Assembly: GCA_963576725.1 (NCBI GenBank)
Contig: OY755237.1
Span: 55,465,805-55,529,804, forward strand
Length of the DNA stretch: 64,000 bases
DNA from: Azorinus chamasolen
Taxonomy: Eukaryota > Mollusca > Bivalvia > Cardiida > Solecurtidae
Direction: 5' to 3'
Shown here one piece after another: positions 1-13,276 of the stretch (the first letter of the stretch is position 1; each line of letters starts with the position of its first letter). Below the pieces are notes generated by a model. The model searched no databases, had not been told where the DNA came from, and saw nothing but the letters and a program-made list of their open reading frames with translations. The position numbers and the translations under genes are program-made.

Positions 1-1082
1 AATTTTAAAACCGGTAGGAATAATAACTATCCATATGATGAGAATCCTACAAAAGTTACAGTATTGAGGATTGTCTCATACAGTTTTTAAATAATCGGTA
101 CTTTGTTTGTAAAGGAATAAATTAATACAAGGCATTCCGTCGACAGAACATTAGACAAACGGCAAGCTATCAAACCATTGACACATGCAGCTAAAAGTGT
201 CTACAAGGACGGGAAAATGACACTGTGTTACTTGTGTATGTACAGTAACATTTATTATTCAAGCAGTATATGAGCACTTGGCAAATTCCATTTGTATTTT
301 AATTATTATAATACAAGCGTTTTCAGGAAGCGTTTTTTACTTCAATGTGAGAGAAATTAATGTGCTGGTTATATAATAATAATTTGTTTCTGAAAACACA
401 TACTGGTTATCATAAATTCTGATCAGTATAAACAAATCAGTCTGTAAACCTTATAATTGCGTTAATTGTATGAACTTTCGTATAATTGTGAATGAAAGTA
501 AAATGTAAAGACTACACTACTCACATATTTTAAACTAATCGCATTAATGTTTTGTCAGGCGTTTGCAAATTAACTGTTTTAACTGAATCAGTCTTACGCA
601 ACGAAGACAGGTTGCCAAATGCTTTCGACAAATCAAATGCTATTTATCGTTTAACTCACACGTTGTGTCCACAATGCCGTTATATGTTAGTACTGCGTAT
701 TTAAAGAATTATATGTAAAACATGAGAGAGTGGTCTATTTTTAGACGTTATATTGCAGTTTAAAATATTTTAATATCACAACTGCTTTATAATTCGTTTT
801 CTGAATTCATGACTCGTTGATACCATTTTATTCACTATCCATATATTGTGTCCACAAAGACGTTATACATTGTATATTGTTCTACGTATTTAGGAATGGA
901 AATTAAGAATTCGGTCTGTTTGATAATGTTATATTTATTTTGTAGTTGCTGTGTACAATAAAGACGCGGTTGATTTAATAATTTCGCTTATTTGAGTTGT
1001 TCTAATAATATTTTGTTTAAAAACGTATATAATATCATAACCTTCATATTGTTTCTGTTTTGGCTTGTTTCTTCATATTTTT
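1..1082 (+). repeat. Satellite monomer 1 (type A, partial and divergent)
   Basis: This is the most divergent complete-looking copy. The A module is shortened: after GAGAGAAAT it jumps directly to AATGTGCTGGTT. Its GTGTCC stem motif is mutated (GTGTCTACAAGGACGGG). Divergence at the array edge fits the usual decay of satellite margins, although the array may continue to the left of the window. Confidence 0.8.
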
Positions 1083-2712
1083 TAAACCGGTAGGAATGAT
1101 CATTACCCATTTGATGGGAATCCTATTAAAATAACGGTATTAAGGATTGCCCCGTACAGTTTTTAATCATTCTGTACTTTGTTGGTAAATGAATAAATTA
1201 CTACAAGGTATTCCATCGACTGACAATTAGACAAACGGCGCGCTCTCAAACTATTTTCAGATGGCTAAAACGTGTCCACAAGGACGGAAAAGGACACTGT
1301 ATTATTTGTGTATGTACAATGTACAATAACATTTATTATTCAAGCAGTAAATTTGCACTTGGCAAAATCCTATTCCATTTGTATGTTAACTATTATAATA
1401 CAAGCGTTTTTAGAAAGCGTTTTTATTTCTAAGTGAGAGAAATGTAATCACGGGCAAAGCAATTATTCATTGTGTAGCGTTTCAGAAAATGGTCAGCCGA
1501 GTTGATGAATGTGCTGATTATATATTTTGTGTCGCATACTGGTTATCATAAATTCTGATCAGTATAAACACATCAGTCCGCAAAGCTTATAATTGCGTTG
1601 ATAGTATGAACTTTTGTTTAAATGTGAATATAAGCAAAATATAAAAATTACACTCCTCACATATTTTAAATTAATCGAATTATTTGTTAGGCGTTTGCAA
1701 ATTAACGGTCGGATTCTCCAGGAATCATTCTTATGCAATGAGGACATGTTGACAATTCTTTCGCTACGTTAAAGTCCCTGGACGTCATAAGATCGAAAAC
1801 ATGACACTTTGGTGTTTATGATAGAGTGCCCATCCATCTAAAATTAACTGGCCTTAAACAGTTTGAAACGTAATGTTTTGTGTTAAGTTACATGATTTTA
1901 ATATGAGAAAACGAAGGTAGGTTTAAATATAGAGAGAAAACGAAAGTAGGTTTAAATATAGATACTGTTAGTATGTTTATTTCTGCATTTTCTTTCCAAT
2001 GTTTCAGAGACAGTGCTCATCCCACTTCGGCTTCCAAGAGACGCCTAATGCACTGTTTGATATCGAACGGCGCATGCGCGAAGTGTTTGCTATAATTATA
2101 GCGACTATTTATAAAGAACTTTCATATTTTTTTGTCCGCTGGAACAAATAGTAACGCGCGATATTTTTTAGAGTTTTATTGTTGTTTCTCAACAAAAAAC
2201 GATCAAATAAAAAGCAAAACTGTTTAAATGGTATACTGAAGGGTACATTCAGCATATAGTTTATTTTTAAAGACAATAGCGTTCAGGGATATTTAAAAAA
2301 AATGATATTTATCGTTTAGCTCACACGTTGTGTTCGTTATATGCATTTAAAGAATTATACGTAAAACTTAAGAGTGTATTCTATTGAAGATGGTACAATG
2401 TTGTTTAAAATATTCGGAATGTCACTGCTGCTTAATAATTCATTTTCAGAATTCATGATTCACTATCCATATACTGTGTCCACAAAGACGATGTACATTG
2501 TATATAGGTCTACATATTTAGGAATGGAAATTAAGATTGCAGTCTGTTTGATAATGTTATATTACTGTTGTAGTTGTTGTGTACAATAATAAAGACGCGG
2601 TTGAATTGATAATTTCGCTTATGTGAGTTGTTCTAATAATATTGTTTGGAAACATATAGAATATCACAACCTTCATATTTTTTTATTTTCTGGCTTGTTG
2701 CTTCATTATTGT
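1083..2712 (+). repeat. Satellite monomer 2 (type A) interrupted by a foreign insert
   Basis: A type A unit whose length is inflated to about 1630 bp by a ~530 bp insert between the CGTTAAA block and the TGATATTTATCGTTTAGCTC block. Both flanking blocks are adjacent in all other monomers. Confidence 0.85.
1772..2300. other. ~530 bp foreign insert in satellite monomer 2
   Basis: This sequence is absent from all other monomers. It contains a 27-28 bp direct duplication near 1907-1960 (GAAAACGAAGGTAGGTTTAA and a close copy), a GC-rich GGCGCATGCGCG patch near 2070 and A/T-rich ends. I see no terminal inverted repeat and no clear target duplication, so the class of insert is unknown. Confidence 0.6.
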
Positions 2713-3862
2713 AAAACGGTAGGAATAATAACTATCAATTTGATGGGAATCCTATTACAAATACCCGTACTAAGGATTGTCTCATACAGTTTTTAATAAA
2801 TCTGTACTTTGTTTGTAAAGGAATCAATTAATACAAGGCATTCCATCGGCTGAAAAGTAGACAAACGGCGCACTCTCAAACCATTTACCGATGGTCAAAC
2901 TCAGCTAAAACGTGTCCACAAGGACGGAAAAGGACACTGTGTGTGTTATTTGTGTATGTTCAATGGAATGTTTTACTCAAGTAGTGATTGTGCACTTGGA
3001 AAAATAATATTCCATTTGTATGTTAACTATTACAATACAGACGTTTTAAGAAAGCGTGTTTTACTTCAAAGAGAGAGAAATGTAATCACAAGGGCAGTGC
3101 AATTATTCATTGTGTAGCGTTTAATGAAATGGACAGCCGAGTTGATGAATGTGCTGGTTATATAATAGTTTGTTTCACATACTGGTTATCATAAATTCTG
3201 AGCAATATAAAAAGATCAGTCCGCAAAGCTTATAATTGCGTTGATAGTATGAACTTTTCTATAAATGTTAATAAAAGTAAAACATAAAAATTACACTCCC
3301 CACATATTTTAAATTAATCGAATTATTTGCTAGGCGGTTGCAAATTAACTGTAGGATTCTCCAGGAATCATTCTTATGCAATGAGGACTTGTAGACAATA
3401 CTGTCGAAACGTTAAATGGTATTCATCGCATAGCTCTCACGTTGTGTCCACAATTCCGTTATATGTTTGTACTGCGTATTTAAAGAATTATATGTAAAAC
3501 ATGAGAGTTTGGTCTATTTGTAAATTCTATAGTGTTGTTTAAAATATTTGGAAAGTCACAAGTGCTTTTTAATTCGATTCCTAAATTCATGGCTCATTGG
3601 TCCCGTTTTATTGAATATTCACAGATTGTGTCCACAAAGACGTTATACACTGTATATAAGTCTACGTATATAGGAATGAAAATTAAGAATTCGGTCTGTT
3701 TGATGACGTTATATTCATTTTTTAGTTGTTATGTACAATAAAGACGCGGTTGAATTGATAATTACGCTTATGTGAGTTGTTTAATAATATTTTGTGTAAA
3801 AACGCATAGAATATCATAAGTTTCATATTGTTTCTTTTCTGGCTTAATGCTTCATAATTGTT
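2713..3862 (+). repeat. Satellite monomer 3 (type A)
   Basis: An undisturbed type A unit of about 1150 bp, the third A in a row at the left end, before regular A/B alternation begins. Confidence 0.88.
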
Positions 3863-5100
3863 AAACTGGCAGGAATTATCATTACCCATTTGATGGGAAT
3901 ACTAATAAAATTACTGTATAAAGGATTGTTTCATACAGTTTTAATGAATCTGTACTTTGTTCGTAAAGCAATGAAATAATACAAAGTATTCCATTGACTG
4001 AAAAGTAGACAAACGGCGCTCTCTCAAACCATTTACAGATGGTCACATGCAGCTAAAAAGTGTCCACAAGGACGGAAAAGGACACTGTGTTATTTGTGTA
4101 TGTACAATAACATTTATTATTCAAGCAGTAAATGTGCACTTGGCAAAATAATATTCCATTTGTATGTTAACTATTATAATGCAAGCGTTTTAGAAAGCGT
4201 TTTTTACTTCAAAGTGAGATCATGAATTTCAGTATTATTTGATCTGAAATTTGAATACCGCTTAAGCCGGTGCTAGGAATCGTAGGCAGTGTTGCACTTT
4301 CAATTACTGTTCATGAACAGATTCAATAAAACCGAGTCTGCAATTTTCTCTTTTTGTGTTGCAGTTTTTGCTCTCGGGGGATCACTTCCCTTCAGAATTT
4401 ATATAATATTTTGTTTCACATACTTGTTATCATAAATTCTGATCAGTATAAACAAATCAGTCCGCAAAGTTTATAATTGCGTTGATAGTATGAACTTTTG
4501 TATAAATTTGAATAAAAGTATAGTATTAAAATTACACTCCTCACATATTTTAAATTAATCGAATTATTTGTTAGGCGTTTGCAAATTAACGGTCGGATTC
4601 TCCAGGAATAATTCTTATGCAATTAGGACTTGTTGACAATACTGTCGAAACGTTAAATAGTATTTATTTTTTAGCTCACACGTTGTGTCCACAATACCGT
4701 TATTTGTTAGTACTGCGTATTTAATGAATTATATGTAAAACATAAGTGTGGTCTATATGTAAATTCTATAGTGTTGTTTAAAATATTTGGAAAGTCACAA
4801 GTGCTTTTTAATTCGTTTTCTAACTTCATGGCTCATTGGCCCGGTTTTAGTCACTATCCACAGATTGTGTCCAGAAAGACGTTATACACTGTAAATAGTT
4901 CTACGTATTTAGGAATGTAAATTAAGAAATCAGTCTGTTTGATGATGTTATATTAATGTTGTAGTTGTTGTGTACAATAATGACGCGGTTGAATTGATAA
5001 TTTCGCTTATGCGAGTTGTTTAATAATATTTTGTTTAAAAACGTATAGAATATCATAACCTTCATACTGTTTCTTTTCTGGCTTGTTGCTTCATTATTGT
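3863..5100 (+). repeat. Satellite monomer 4 (type B)
   Basis: A type B unit of about 1238 bp. The B module (about 4217-4400) holds the stem 4318-4324 / 4334-4340 (CAGATTC with GAGTCTG, one G-T wobble) around the invariant loop AATAAAACC, followed by TTTGCTCTCGGGGGATCA. Confidence 0.9.
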
Positions 5101-6254
5101 AAAACGGTTGGAATAATAACTATCAATTTGATGGGAATTCTATTAAAAATACCCGTACTAAGGATTGTCTCATACAGTTTTTAAAAAATCTGTAGTTTGT
5201 TTGTAAAGGAATCAATTAATACAAGGCATTCCATCGGCTGAAAATTAGTCAAACGGCGTACTCTCAAACCATTTACAGATGGTCAAACTCACCTAAAAAG
5301 TGTCCACAAGGACGGAAAAGGACACTATGTGTGTTATTTGTGTATGTACAATGGAATTTATTACTCAAACAGTGATTGTGCACTTGGCAAAATAATATTC
5401 CATTTGTAAGTTAATTATTATAATACATGCGTTTTTAGAAAGCGTTTTTTACTTCAAAGTGAGAGAAATGTAATCACAGGGGCAGTGTAATTATTCATTG
5501 TGTAGAGTTTAATGAAATGGACAGCCGAGTTGATGAATGTGCTGGTTATATAATAGTTTGTTTCACATACTGGTTATTATAAATTCTGATCAATATAAAC
5601 AAATCAGTCCGCAAAGCTTATAATTGCGTTGATAGTATGAACTTTTCTAATAATGTGAATAAAAGTAAAACATAAAAATTACACTCCCCACATATTTTAA
5701 ATTAATCGAATTATATCCTAGGCGGTTTCAAATTAACTGTCGGATTCTCCAGGAATCATTCTTATTCAATGAGGACTTGTTGACAATACTGTCGAAACGT
5801 TAAATGGTATTTATCGTTTAGCTCACACGTTGTGTCCACAATACCGTTATATGTTCATACTGTGTATTTAAAGAATTATATGTAAAACATGAGAGGGTGG
5901 TCTATTTGTAAATTCTATAGTGTTGTTTAAAATACTTGGAAAGTCACAAGTTCTTTTAAATTCGTTTTCTGAATTCATGACTCATTGGCCCCGTTTTATT
6001 CACTATTCACAGATTGTGTCCACAAAGACGTTATACACTGTATATAGGTATACGTATATAGAAATGGAAATTAGGAATTCCGTCTGTTTGATGATGTTAT
6101 ATTAATTTTTCAGTTGTCATGTACAATAAAGACGCGGTTGAATTGATAATTTCGCTTATGTGAGTTGTTTAATAATATATTGTTTAAAAACGTATACAAT
6201 ATCATAACCTTCATAAATTATTGTTTCTTTTCTGGCTTGTTGCTTCATAATTGT
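5101..6254 (+). repeat. Satellite monomer 5 (type A)
   Basis: A type A unit of about 1155 bp; it forms a ~2.4 kb dimer with its type B neighbour. Confidence 0.9.
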
Positions 6255-7503
6255 TAAACTGGCAGGAATTATCATTACCCATTTGATGGGAATACTAATA
6301 AAAGTACTGTATTAAGGATTGTCTCATACAGTTTTAATGAATCTGTACTTTGTTTGTAAAGGAATTAAATAATACAAGGTATTCCATTGACTGAAAAGTA
6401 AACAAACGGCGCTCTCTCAAACCATTTACAGATGGTCACATGCAGCTAAAAAGTGTCCACAAGGACGGAAAAGGACACTGTGGTTTTTGTGTATGTACAA
6501 TGTACAATAACATTTATTATTAAAGCAGTGAATGTGCACTTGGCAAAATAATATTTCATTTGTATGTTAACTATTATAATGCAAGCGTTTAAGAAAGCGT
6601 TTTTTACTTCAAAGTGAGATCATGAATTTCAGTATTATTTGACCTGAAATTTGAATACCGCTTAAGCCGGTGCTAGGGGGCGTAGGCAGTGTTGTTGCAC
6701 TTTCAATTACTGTTCATGAACAGATTCAATAAAACCGAATCTGCAATTTCCTCTTTTTGTGTTTCAATTTTTGCTCTCGGGGGATCACTTCCCTTCAGAA
6801 TTTATATAATATTTTGTTTCACATACTTGTTATCATAAATTCTGATCAGTATAAACAAATCAGTCCGCAAAGTTTATAATTGCGTTGATAGTATGAACTT
6901 TTGTATAAATGTGAATAAAAGTAAAATATAATAATTACACTCCTCACATATTTGAAATCAATCGAATCATTTGTTAGGCGTTTGCAAATTAACTGTCGGA
7001 TTCTCCAGGAATAATTCTTATGCAATTAGGACTTGTTGACAATACTGTCGAAACGTTAAATGGTATTTATTTTTTAGCTCACACGTTGTGTCCACAATAC
7101 CGTTATTTGTTAGTACTGCGTATTTAATGAATTATATGTAAAGCATAAGTGTGGTCTATATGTAAATTTTATAGTGTTGTTTAAAATATTTGGAAAGTCA
7201 CAAGTGGTTTTCAATTCATTTTCTATATTCATGGCTCATTGGTCCGGTTTTATTCACTATCCACAGATTGTGTCCACAAAGACTTTATACACTGTAAATA
7301 GGTTTACGTATTTAGGAATGTAAATTAAGAAATCGGTCTGTTTGATGGTGTTATATTAATGTTGTAGTTGTTGTGTACAATAAAGACGCGGTTGAATTGA
7401 TAATTTCGCTTATGCGAGTTGTTTCATAATATTTTGTTTAAAAACGTATAGAATATCATAACCTTCATACTGTTTCTTTTCTGGCTTGTTGCTTAATTAT
7501 TGT
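6255..7503 (+). repeat. Satellite monomer 6 (type B)
   Basis: A type B unit of about 1248 bp. Its hairpin (6721-6727 / 6737-6743) is CAGATTC with GAATCTG: both arms differ from the majority copies and pairing is restored to Watson-Crick. Confidence 0.9.
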
Positions 7504-8602
7504 AAAACGGTTGGAATAATAACTTTCAATTTGATGGGAATCCTATTAAAATAACCGTACTAAGGATCGTTTCATACAGTTTTTAAAAAACCTGTAGTTT
7601 GTTTGTAAAGGAATCAATTAATACAAGGCATTCCATCGGCTGAAAATTAGTCAAACGGCGTACTCTCAAACCATTTACAGATGGTCAAACTCAGCTAAAT
7701 AGTGTCCACGAGGACGGAAAAGGACACTATGTGTGTTATTTGTGTATCAAAATGGAATTTATTACTCAAACAGTGATTGTGCACTTGGCAAAATAATATT
7801 CCATTTGTATGTTAACTATTATAATGCAGGCGTTTTTAGAAAACGTTTTTTACTTCAAAGTGAGAGAAATGAAATCACAAGGGCAGTGTAATTATTCATT
7901 GTGTGGCGTTTAATGAAATGGACAGTCGAGTTGATGAATGTGATGGTTATATAATAGTTTGTTTCACATACTGGTTATTATAAACTCTGATAAATATAAA
8001 TAAATCAGTCCGCAAAGCTTATAATTGCGTTGATAGTATGAACTTTTCTATAAATGTAAATAAAAGTAAAACATAAAAATTACACTCCCCACATATTTTT
8101 TAATTAATCGAATTATTTGCTAGACGGTTGCAAATTAACTGTCGGATTCTCCAGGAATCATTCTTATTCAATGAGGACTTGTTGACAATACTGTCGAAAC
8201 GTTAAATGGTATTTATCGTTTAGCTCACACGTTGTGTCCACAATACCGTTTTATGTTAGTATTGCGTATTTAAAGAATTATATGTAAAACATGAGAGTGT
8301 GGTCTATTTGTAAATTCTATAGTGTTGTTTAAAATACTTGGAAAGTCACAAGTGCTTTTAAATTCGTTTTCTGAATTCATGACTCATTGGCCCCGTTTTA
8401 TTCACTATTCACAGATTGTGTCCACAAAGACGTTATACACTGTATACAGGCCTACGTATATCGTAATTGAAATTAAGAATTCGGTCTGTTTGATGATGTT
8501 ATATTAATTTTTCAGTTGTCATGTACAATAAAGACGCGGTTGAATTGATAATTTCGCTTATGTGAGTTGTATAATAATATTTTGTTTAAAAACGTATACA
8601 AT
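7504..8602 (+). repeat. Satellite monomer 7 (type A, 3' truncated)
   Basis: A type A unit that ends early: after AACGTATACAATA it continues as ACTTTGTTTGTAAAGG, which normally lies about 120 bp into the next monomer. This is a deletion across the monomer boundary. Confidence 0.85.
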
Positions 8603-9760
8603 ACTTTGTTTGTAAAGGAATTAAATAATACAAGGTATTCAATTGACTAAATAATAGACAAACGGCGCTCTCTCAAACCATTTACAGATGGTCAAATGCA
8701 GCTAAAAAGTGTCCACAAGGACGGAAAAGGACACTGTGTTATTTGTGTATGTACAATGTACAATAACATTTATTATTAAAGCAGTAAATGTGCACTTGGC
8801 AAAATAATATTTCATTTGTGTGTTAACTATTATAATGCAAGCGTTTTAGAAAGCGTTTTTTACTTCAAAGTGAGATCATGAATTTCAGTATTATTTGATC
8901 TGAAATTTGAATACCGCTTAAGCCGGTGCTAGGGGGCGTAGGCAGTGTTGTTGCACTTTCAATTACTGTTCATGAACAGACTCAATAAAACCGAGTCTGC
9001 AATTTTCTCTTTTTGTGTTGCAATTTTTGCTCTCGGGGGATCACTTCCCTTCAGAATTTATATAGTATTTTGTTTCACATACTTGTTATCACAAATTCTG
9101 ATCAGTATAAACAAATCAGTCCGCAAAGTTTATAATTGCGTTGATAATATGAACTTTTGTATAAATGTGAATAAAAGTAAAATATAATAATTACACTCCT
9201 CACATATTTGAAATCAATCGAATCATTTGTTAGGCCTTTGCAAATTAACTGTCGGATTCTCCAGGAATAATTCTTATGCTATTAGGACTTGTTGACAATA
9301 CTGTCGAAACGTTAAATGGTATTTATCGTTTAGCTCACACGTTGTGTCTACAATACCGTTATTTGTTAGTACTGCGTATTTAATGAATTATATGTAAAAC
9401 ATAAGTGTGGTATATTTGTAAATTCTTTAGTGTTGTTTAAAATATTTGGAAAGTCACAAGTGCTTTTTAGTTCGTTTTCTAAATCCATGGCTCATTGGTC
9501 CCGTTTTATTCACTATCCACAGATTGTGTCCACAAAGACGTTATACACTATGTGTAGGTCTAGGTATTAAGGAATGGAAATTAAGAAATCGGTCTGTTTG
9601 ATGATGTTATATTAATGTTGTAGTTTTTGTGTACAATAAAGACGCGGTTGAATTGATAATTTCGCTTATGGGAGTTGTTTAATAATATTTTGTTTAAAAA
9701 CGTATAGAATATCATAACCTTCATATTGTTTCTTTTCTGGCTTGTTGCTTCATAATTGTT
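8603..9760 (+). repeat. Satellite monomer 8 (type B, 5' truncated)
   Basis: A type B unit lacking its first ~120 bp. The hairpin arms are CAGACTC (8977-8983) and GAGTCTG (8993-8999), fully paired. Confidence 0.87.
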
Positions 9761-9808
9761 AAACTGGCAGGAATTATCATTATCCATTTGATGGGAATAC
9801 TAATAAAA

Positions 9809-11049
9809 CAAGGGCATGTTGTATTGCTATGCAAGACATAAGTCCCCCACCGGACTGAAAAAAACCTCCACTCTCCCCACCCCACCCACCCATGGTGTGG
9901 TTGACCATGGTATATACATGACCACCTGAATGGTATTAGTACCTACTTTCATACATTGAATCAGTAAATAAAAAGTTATTGTCCCGACAAGAAAATATGA
10001 AAAAGGGGAGTAACTCCAAAAATATTGATGCTAGAGTTATTGCCCTTGTGCATGACACTACCCCTCATCATGCGTGTTCCATATGTGAAGTTTCAAATCA
10101 ATTGAACCAGTAGAGAAAGAGTTATTGTCCGGACAAAAAAATATGAAAAAGGGGAATAACTCCAAAAATATTGATGCTATAATTATGGCCCTTGTGCATG
10201 ACACTACTCCTGATCATGCTTCTTCAATGTGTGAAGTTATAATGAATTTGGCCTAACTTTGTAGGAGATATTGCCCGGACACGAAGTGTGACAGACGGAC
10301 TGACAAGAAAATGTGAAAAAGGGGAATAACTCCAAAAATATTGATGCTAGAGTTATGGCCCTTGTGTATGACACTACCCCTTATCATGATTGTTCCATAT
10401 GTGAAGTTTCAAATCAATTGAACCAGTAGATAAAGAGTTATTGTCCGGACAAAAAAATATGTAAAAGGGGAATAACTCCAAAAATATTGATGCTAGAGTT
10501 ATGACCCTTGTGCATGACACTAGCCCTCATCATGCTTCTTCAATGTGTGAAGTTATAATGAATTTGGCCTAACTTTGTAGGAGATATTGCCCGGACACGA
10601 AGTGTGCAGACGGACTGACAAGAAAATATGAAAAAGGGGAATAACTCCAAAAATATTGATGCTAGAGTTATGGCCCTTGTGTATGACACTACCCCTTATC
10701 ATGATTGTTCCATATGTGAAGTTTCAAATCAATTGAACCAGTAGATAAAGAGTTATTGTCCGGACAAAAAAATATGTAAAAGGGGAATAACTCCAAATAT
10801 ATTGATGCTAGAGTTATGACCCTTGTGCATGACACTAGCCCTCATCATGCTTCTTCAATGTGTGAAGTTATAATGAATTTGGCATAACTTTGTAGGAGAT
10901 ATGGCCCGGACAAGAAGCGTGACAGACGGACAGACGGACAGACGGACGGACAGACGGACGGACAGACGGACGGACAGACGGACAGACGGACAGACAGACG
11001 GAATCGAGCAAACCTATAGTCCCCCAACCGGTAACCGGTGGGGGACTAA
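9809..11049 (+). mobile_element. Helitron-like non-autonomous element, CCCCCACCGG family, copy 1
   Basis: The element begins CAAGGGCATGTTG and ends GGTGGGGGACTAA. A subterminal word AGTCCCCCACCGG (9841-9853) is the exact reverse complement of CCGGTGGGGGACT (11035-11047), and the 3' copy also closes a terminal hairpin (arms 11018-11031 and 11035-11047, loop TAA). The core is three copies of a ~315 bp dimer built from ~147 and ~168 bp subunits containing GGGGAATAACTCCAAAAATA. A GACGGACA minisatellite precedes the hairpin. No ORF resembles a Rep/helicase, so it is non-autonomous. The architecture matches HINE/DINE-1-type Helitron-like elements; that class is inference. A shorter copy lies at 59217-60093. 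Confidence 0.82.
10918..11003 (+). repeat. GACGGACA minisatellite tract
   Basis: Degenerate 8-mer repeat made of GACAGACG and GACGGACA units, lying directly before the 3' hairpin of the enclosing element. The same tract recurs before the 3' hairpin in most Helitron-like families of this window. Confidence 0.9.
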
Positions 11050-12128
11050 TTACTGTATTAAGGATTGTCTCATACAGTTTTAATGAATCTGTACTTTGTT
11101 TGTAAAGAAATAAAATAATACAAGGTATTCCATTGACTGAAAAGTAGATAAACGGCGCTCTTTCAAACCATTTACAGATGGTCAAATGCAGCTAAAAACT
11201 GTCCACAAGGACGGAAAAGGACACTGTGTTATTTGTGTATGTACAATAACATATATTATTCAATCAGTGAATGTGCACTTGGCAAAATAATATTCCATTT
11301 GTATGTTAACTATTATAATGCAAGCGTTTTAGAAAGCGTTTTTTACTTCAAAGTGAGAGAAATGTAATCACAAGGGCAGTGCAATTATTCATTGTGTAGC
11401 GTATAAGGAAATGGATAGCCGAGTTGATGAATGTGCTGGTTATATAATATTTTGTTTCACATACGGGTTATCATAACTTCTGATTAGTACAAACAAATCA
11501 GTCCACAAAGCTTATAATTGCATTGATAGTAAGAATTTTTGTATAATTTAAATAAAAGTAAAATATAAAATTACACTCCTTACATATTTTAAACTAATCG
11601 AATTATTTGTTAGGCGTTGGCAAATTAACTGTCGGATTCTTCAGGAATCATTCTTATTCAATGAGGACTTGTTGACAATACTTTCGAAACGTTAAATGGT
11701 ATTTATCGTTTAGCTCACACGTTGTGTCATATGTTAGTACTACGTATTTAAAGCATTATATGTAAAACATGAGAGTGCGGTCTATTTGTAAATTCTATAG
11801 TGTTGTTTAAAATACTTAGAAAGTCACAAGTGCTTTAATTTCGTTTTCTGAATTCATGACTCACTGGCCCCGTTTTATTCACTATTCACAGATTGTGTCC
11901 ACAAAGACGTTATACACTGTATATAAGTCTACGTATATAGGAATGGAAATTAAGTATTCGGTCTGTTTGATGATGTTATATTATTTTTTCAATTGTCATG
12001 CACAATAAAGACGCGGTTGAATTGATAATTTCGCTTATGTGAGTTGTTTAATAATATTTTGTTTAAAAACGTATACAATATCATAACCTTCATATTGTTT
12101 CTTATCTGGCTTGTTGCTTCATAACTGT

Positions 12129-13276
12129 AAAACTGGCAGGAATTATCATTACTCACTTAATGGGAATACTAATAAAATTACTGTATTAAGGATTGTGTCA
12201 TACAGTTTTAATGAATCTGTATTTTGTTTGTAAAGAAATGAAATAATACAAGGTATTCCATTGACAGAAAAGTAGACAAACGGCGCTCTCTCAAACCATT
12301 TACAGATGGTCAAATGCAGCTAAAAACTGTCCACAAGGACGGAAAAGGACACTGTGTTATTTGTGTATGTACAATGTGCAAAAGCATATATTATTCAAGC
12401 AGTGAATGTGCACTTGGCAAAATAATATTCCATTTGCATGTTAACTATTATAATGCAAGCGATTTAGAAAGTGTTTTTTGCTTCAAAGTGAGAGAAATGT
12501 AATCACAAGGGCAGTGCAATTATTCATTGTGTAGCGTATAAGGAAATGGATAGCCGTTTTGATGAATGTGCTGGTTATATAATATTTTGTTTCACATACT
12601 GGTTATCATAACTTCTGATTAGTACAAACAAATCAGTCCACAAAGCTTATAATTGCATTGATAGTATGAACTTTTGTATAAATTTAAATTAAAGTAAAAT
12701 ATAAAATTACTCTCCTTACATATTTTAAACTAATCGAATTATTTGTTAGGCGTTGGCAAATTAACTGTCGGATTCTCCAGGAATCATTCTTATTCAGTGA
12801 GGACTTGTTGACAATACATGTACTTTCGAAACGTTAAATGGTATTTATCGTTTAGCTCACACGTTGTGTCCACAATACCGTTATATGTTAGTACTGCGTA
12901 TTTAAAGAATTATATGTAAAACATGAGAGTGCGGTCTATTTGTAAATTCTATAGCGTTGTTTAAAATACATAGAAAGTCACAAGTGCTTTTAAATTCGTT
13001 TTCTGAATTCATGACTCATTGGCCCGGTTTTATTCACTATTCACAGATTGTGTCCACAAAGACGTTATACACTGTATATAGGTCTACGTATATAGGAATG
13101 GAAATTAAGAATTCGGTCTGTTTGATGATGTTAAATTAATTTTTTAGTTGTTATGTACAATAAAGACGCGGTTGAATTGATAATTTCGCTTACGTGAGTA
13201 ATTTTATGTGTAAAAACGTATAGAATATCATAACCTTCATATTGTTTCTTTTCTGGCTTGTTGCTTCATAATTGTT
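12129..13276 (+). repeat. Satellite monomer 10 (type A)
   Basis: A type A unit of about 1148 bp following another A unit (monomer 9), so the A/B alternation is broken here. Confidence 0.9.

Larger units (their letters stand above)
9761..12128 (+). repeat. Satellite monomer 9 (type A) split by a Helitron-like element
   Basis: The monomer starts normally, is interrupted after AATACTAATAAAA, and resumes at TTACTGTATTAAGGATTG. Without the 1,241 bp insert it is about 1127 bp, a normal A unit. Sister monomers supply the empty site. Confidence 0.93.

Noticed and set aside
10845..11185. Frames with repeated Pro-Ser-Val-Cys or Thr-Asp-Arg-Arg
   Set aside because: Direct translation of the GACGGACA minisatellite; the same occurs at 44816-45072 and 46153-46407.
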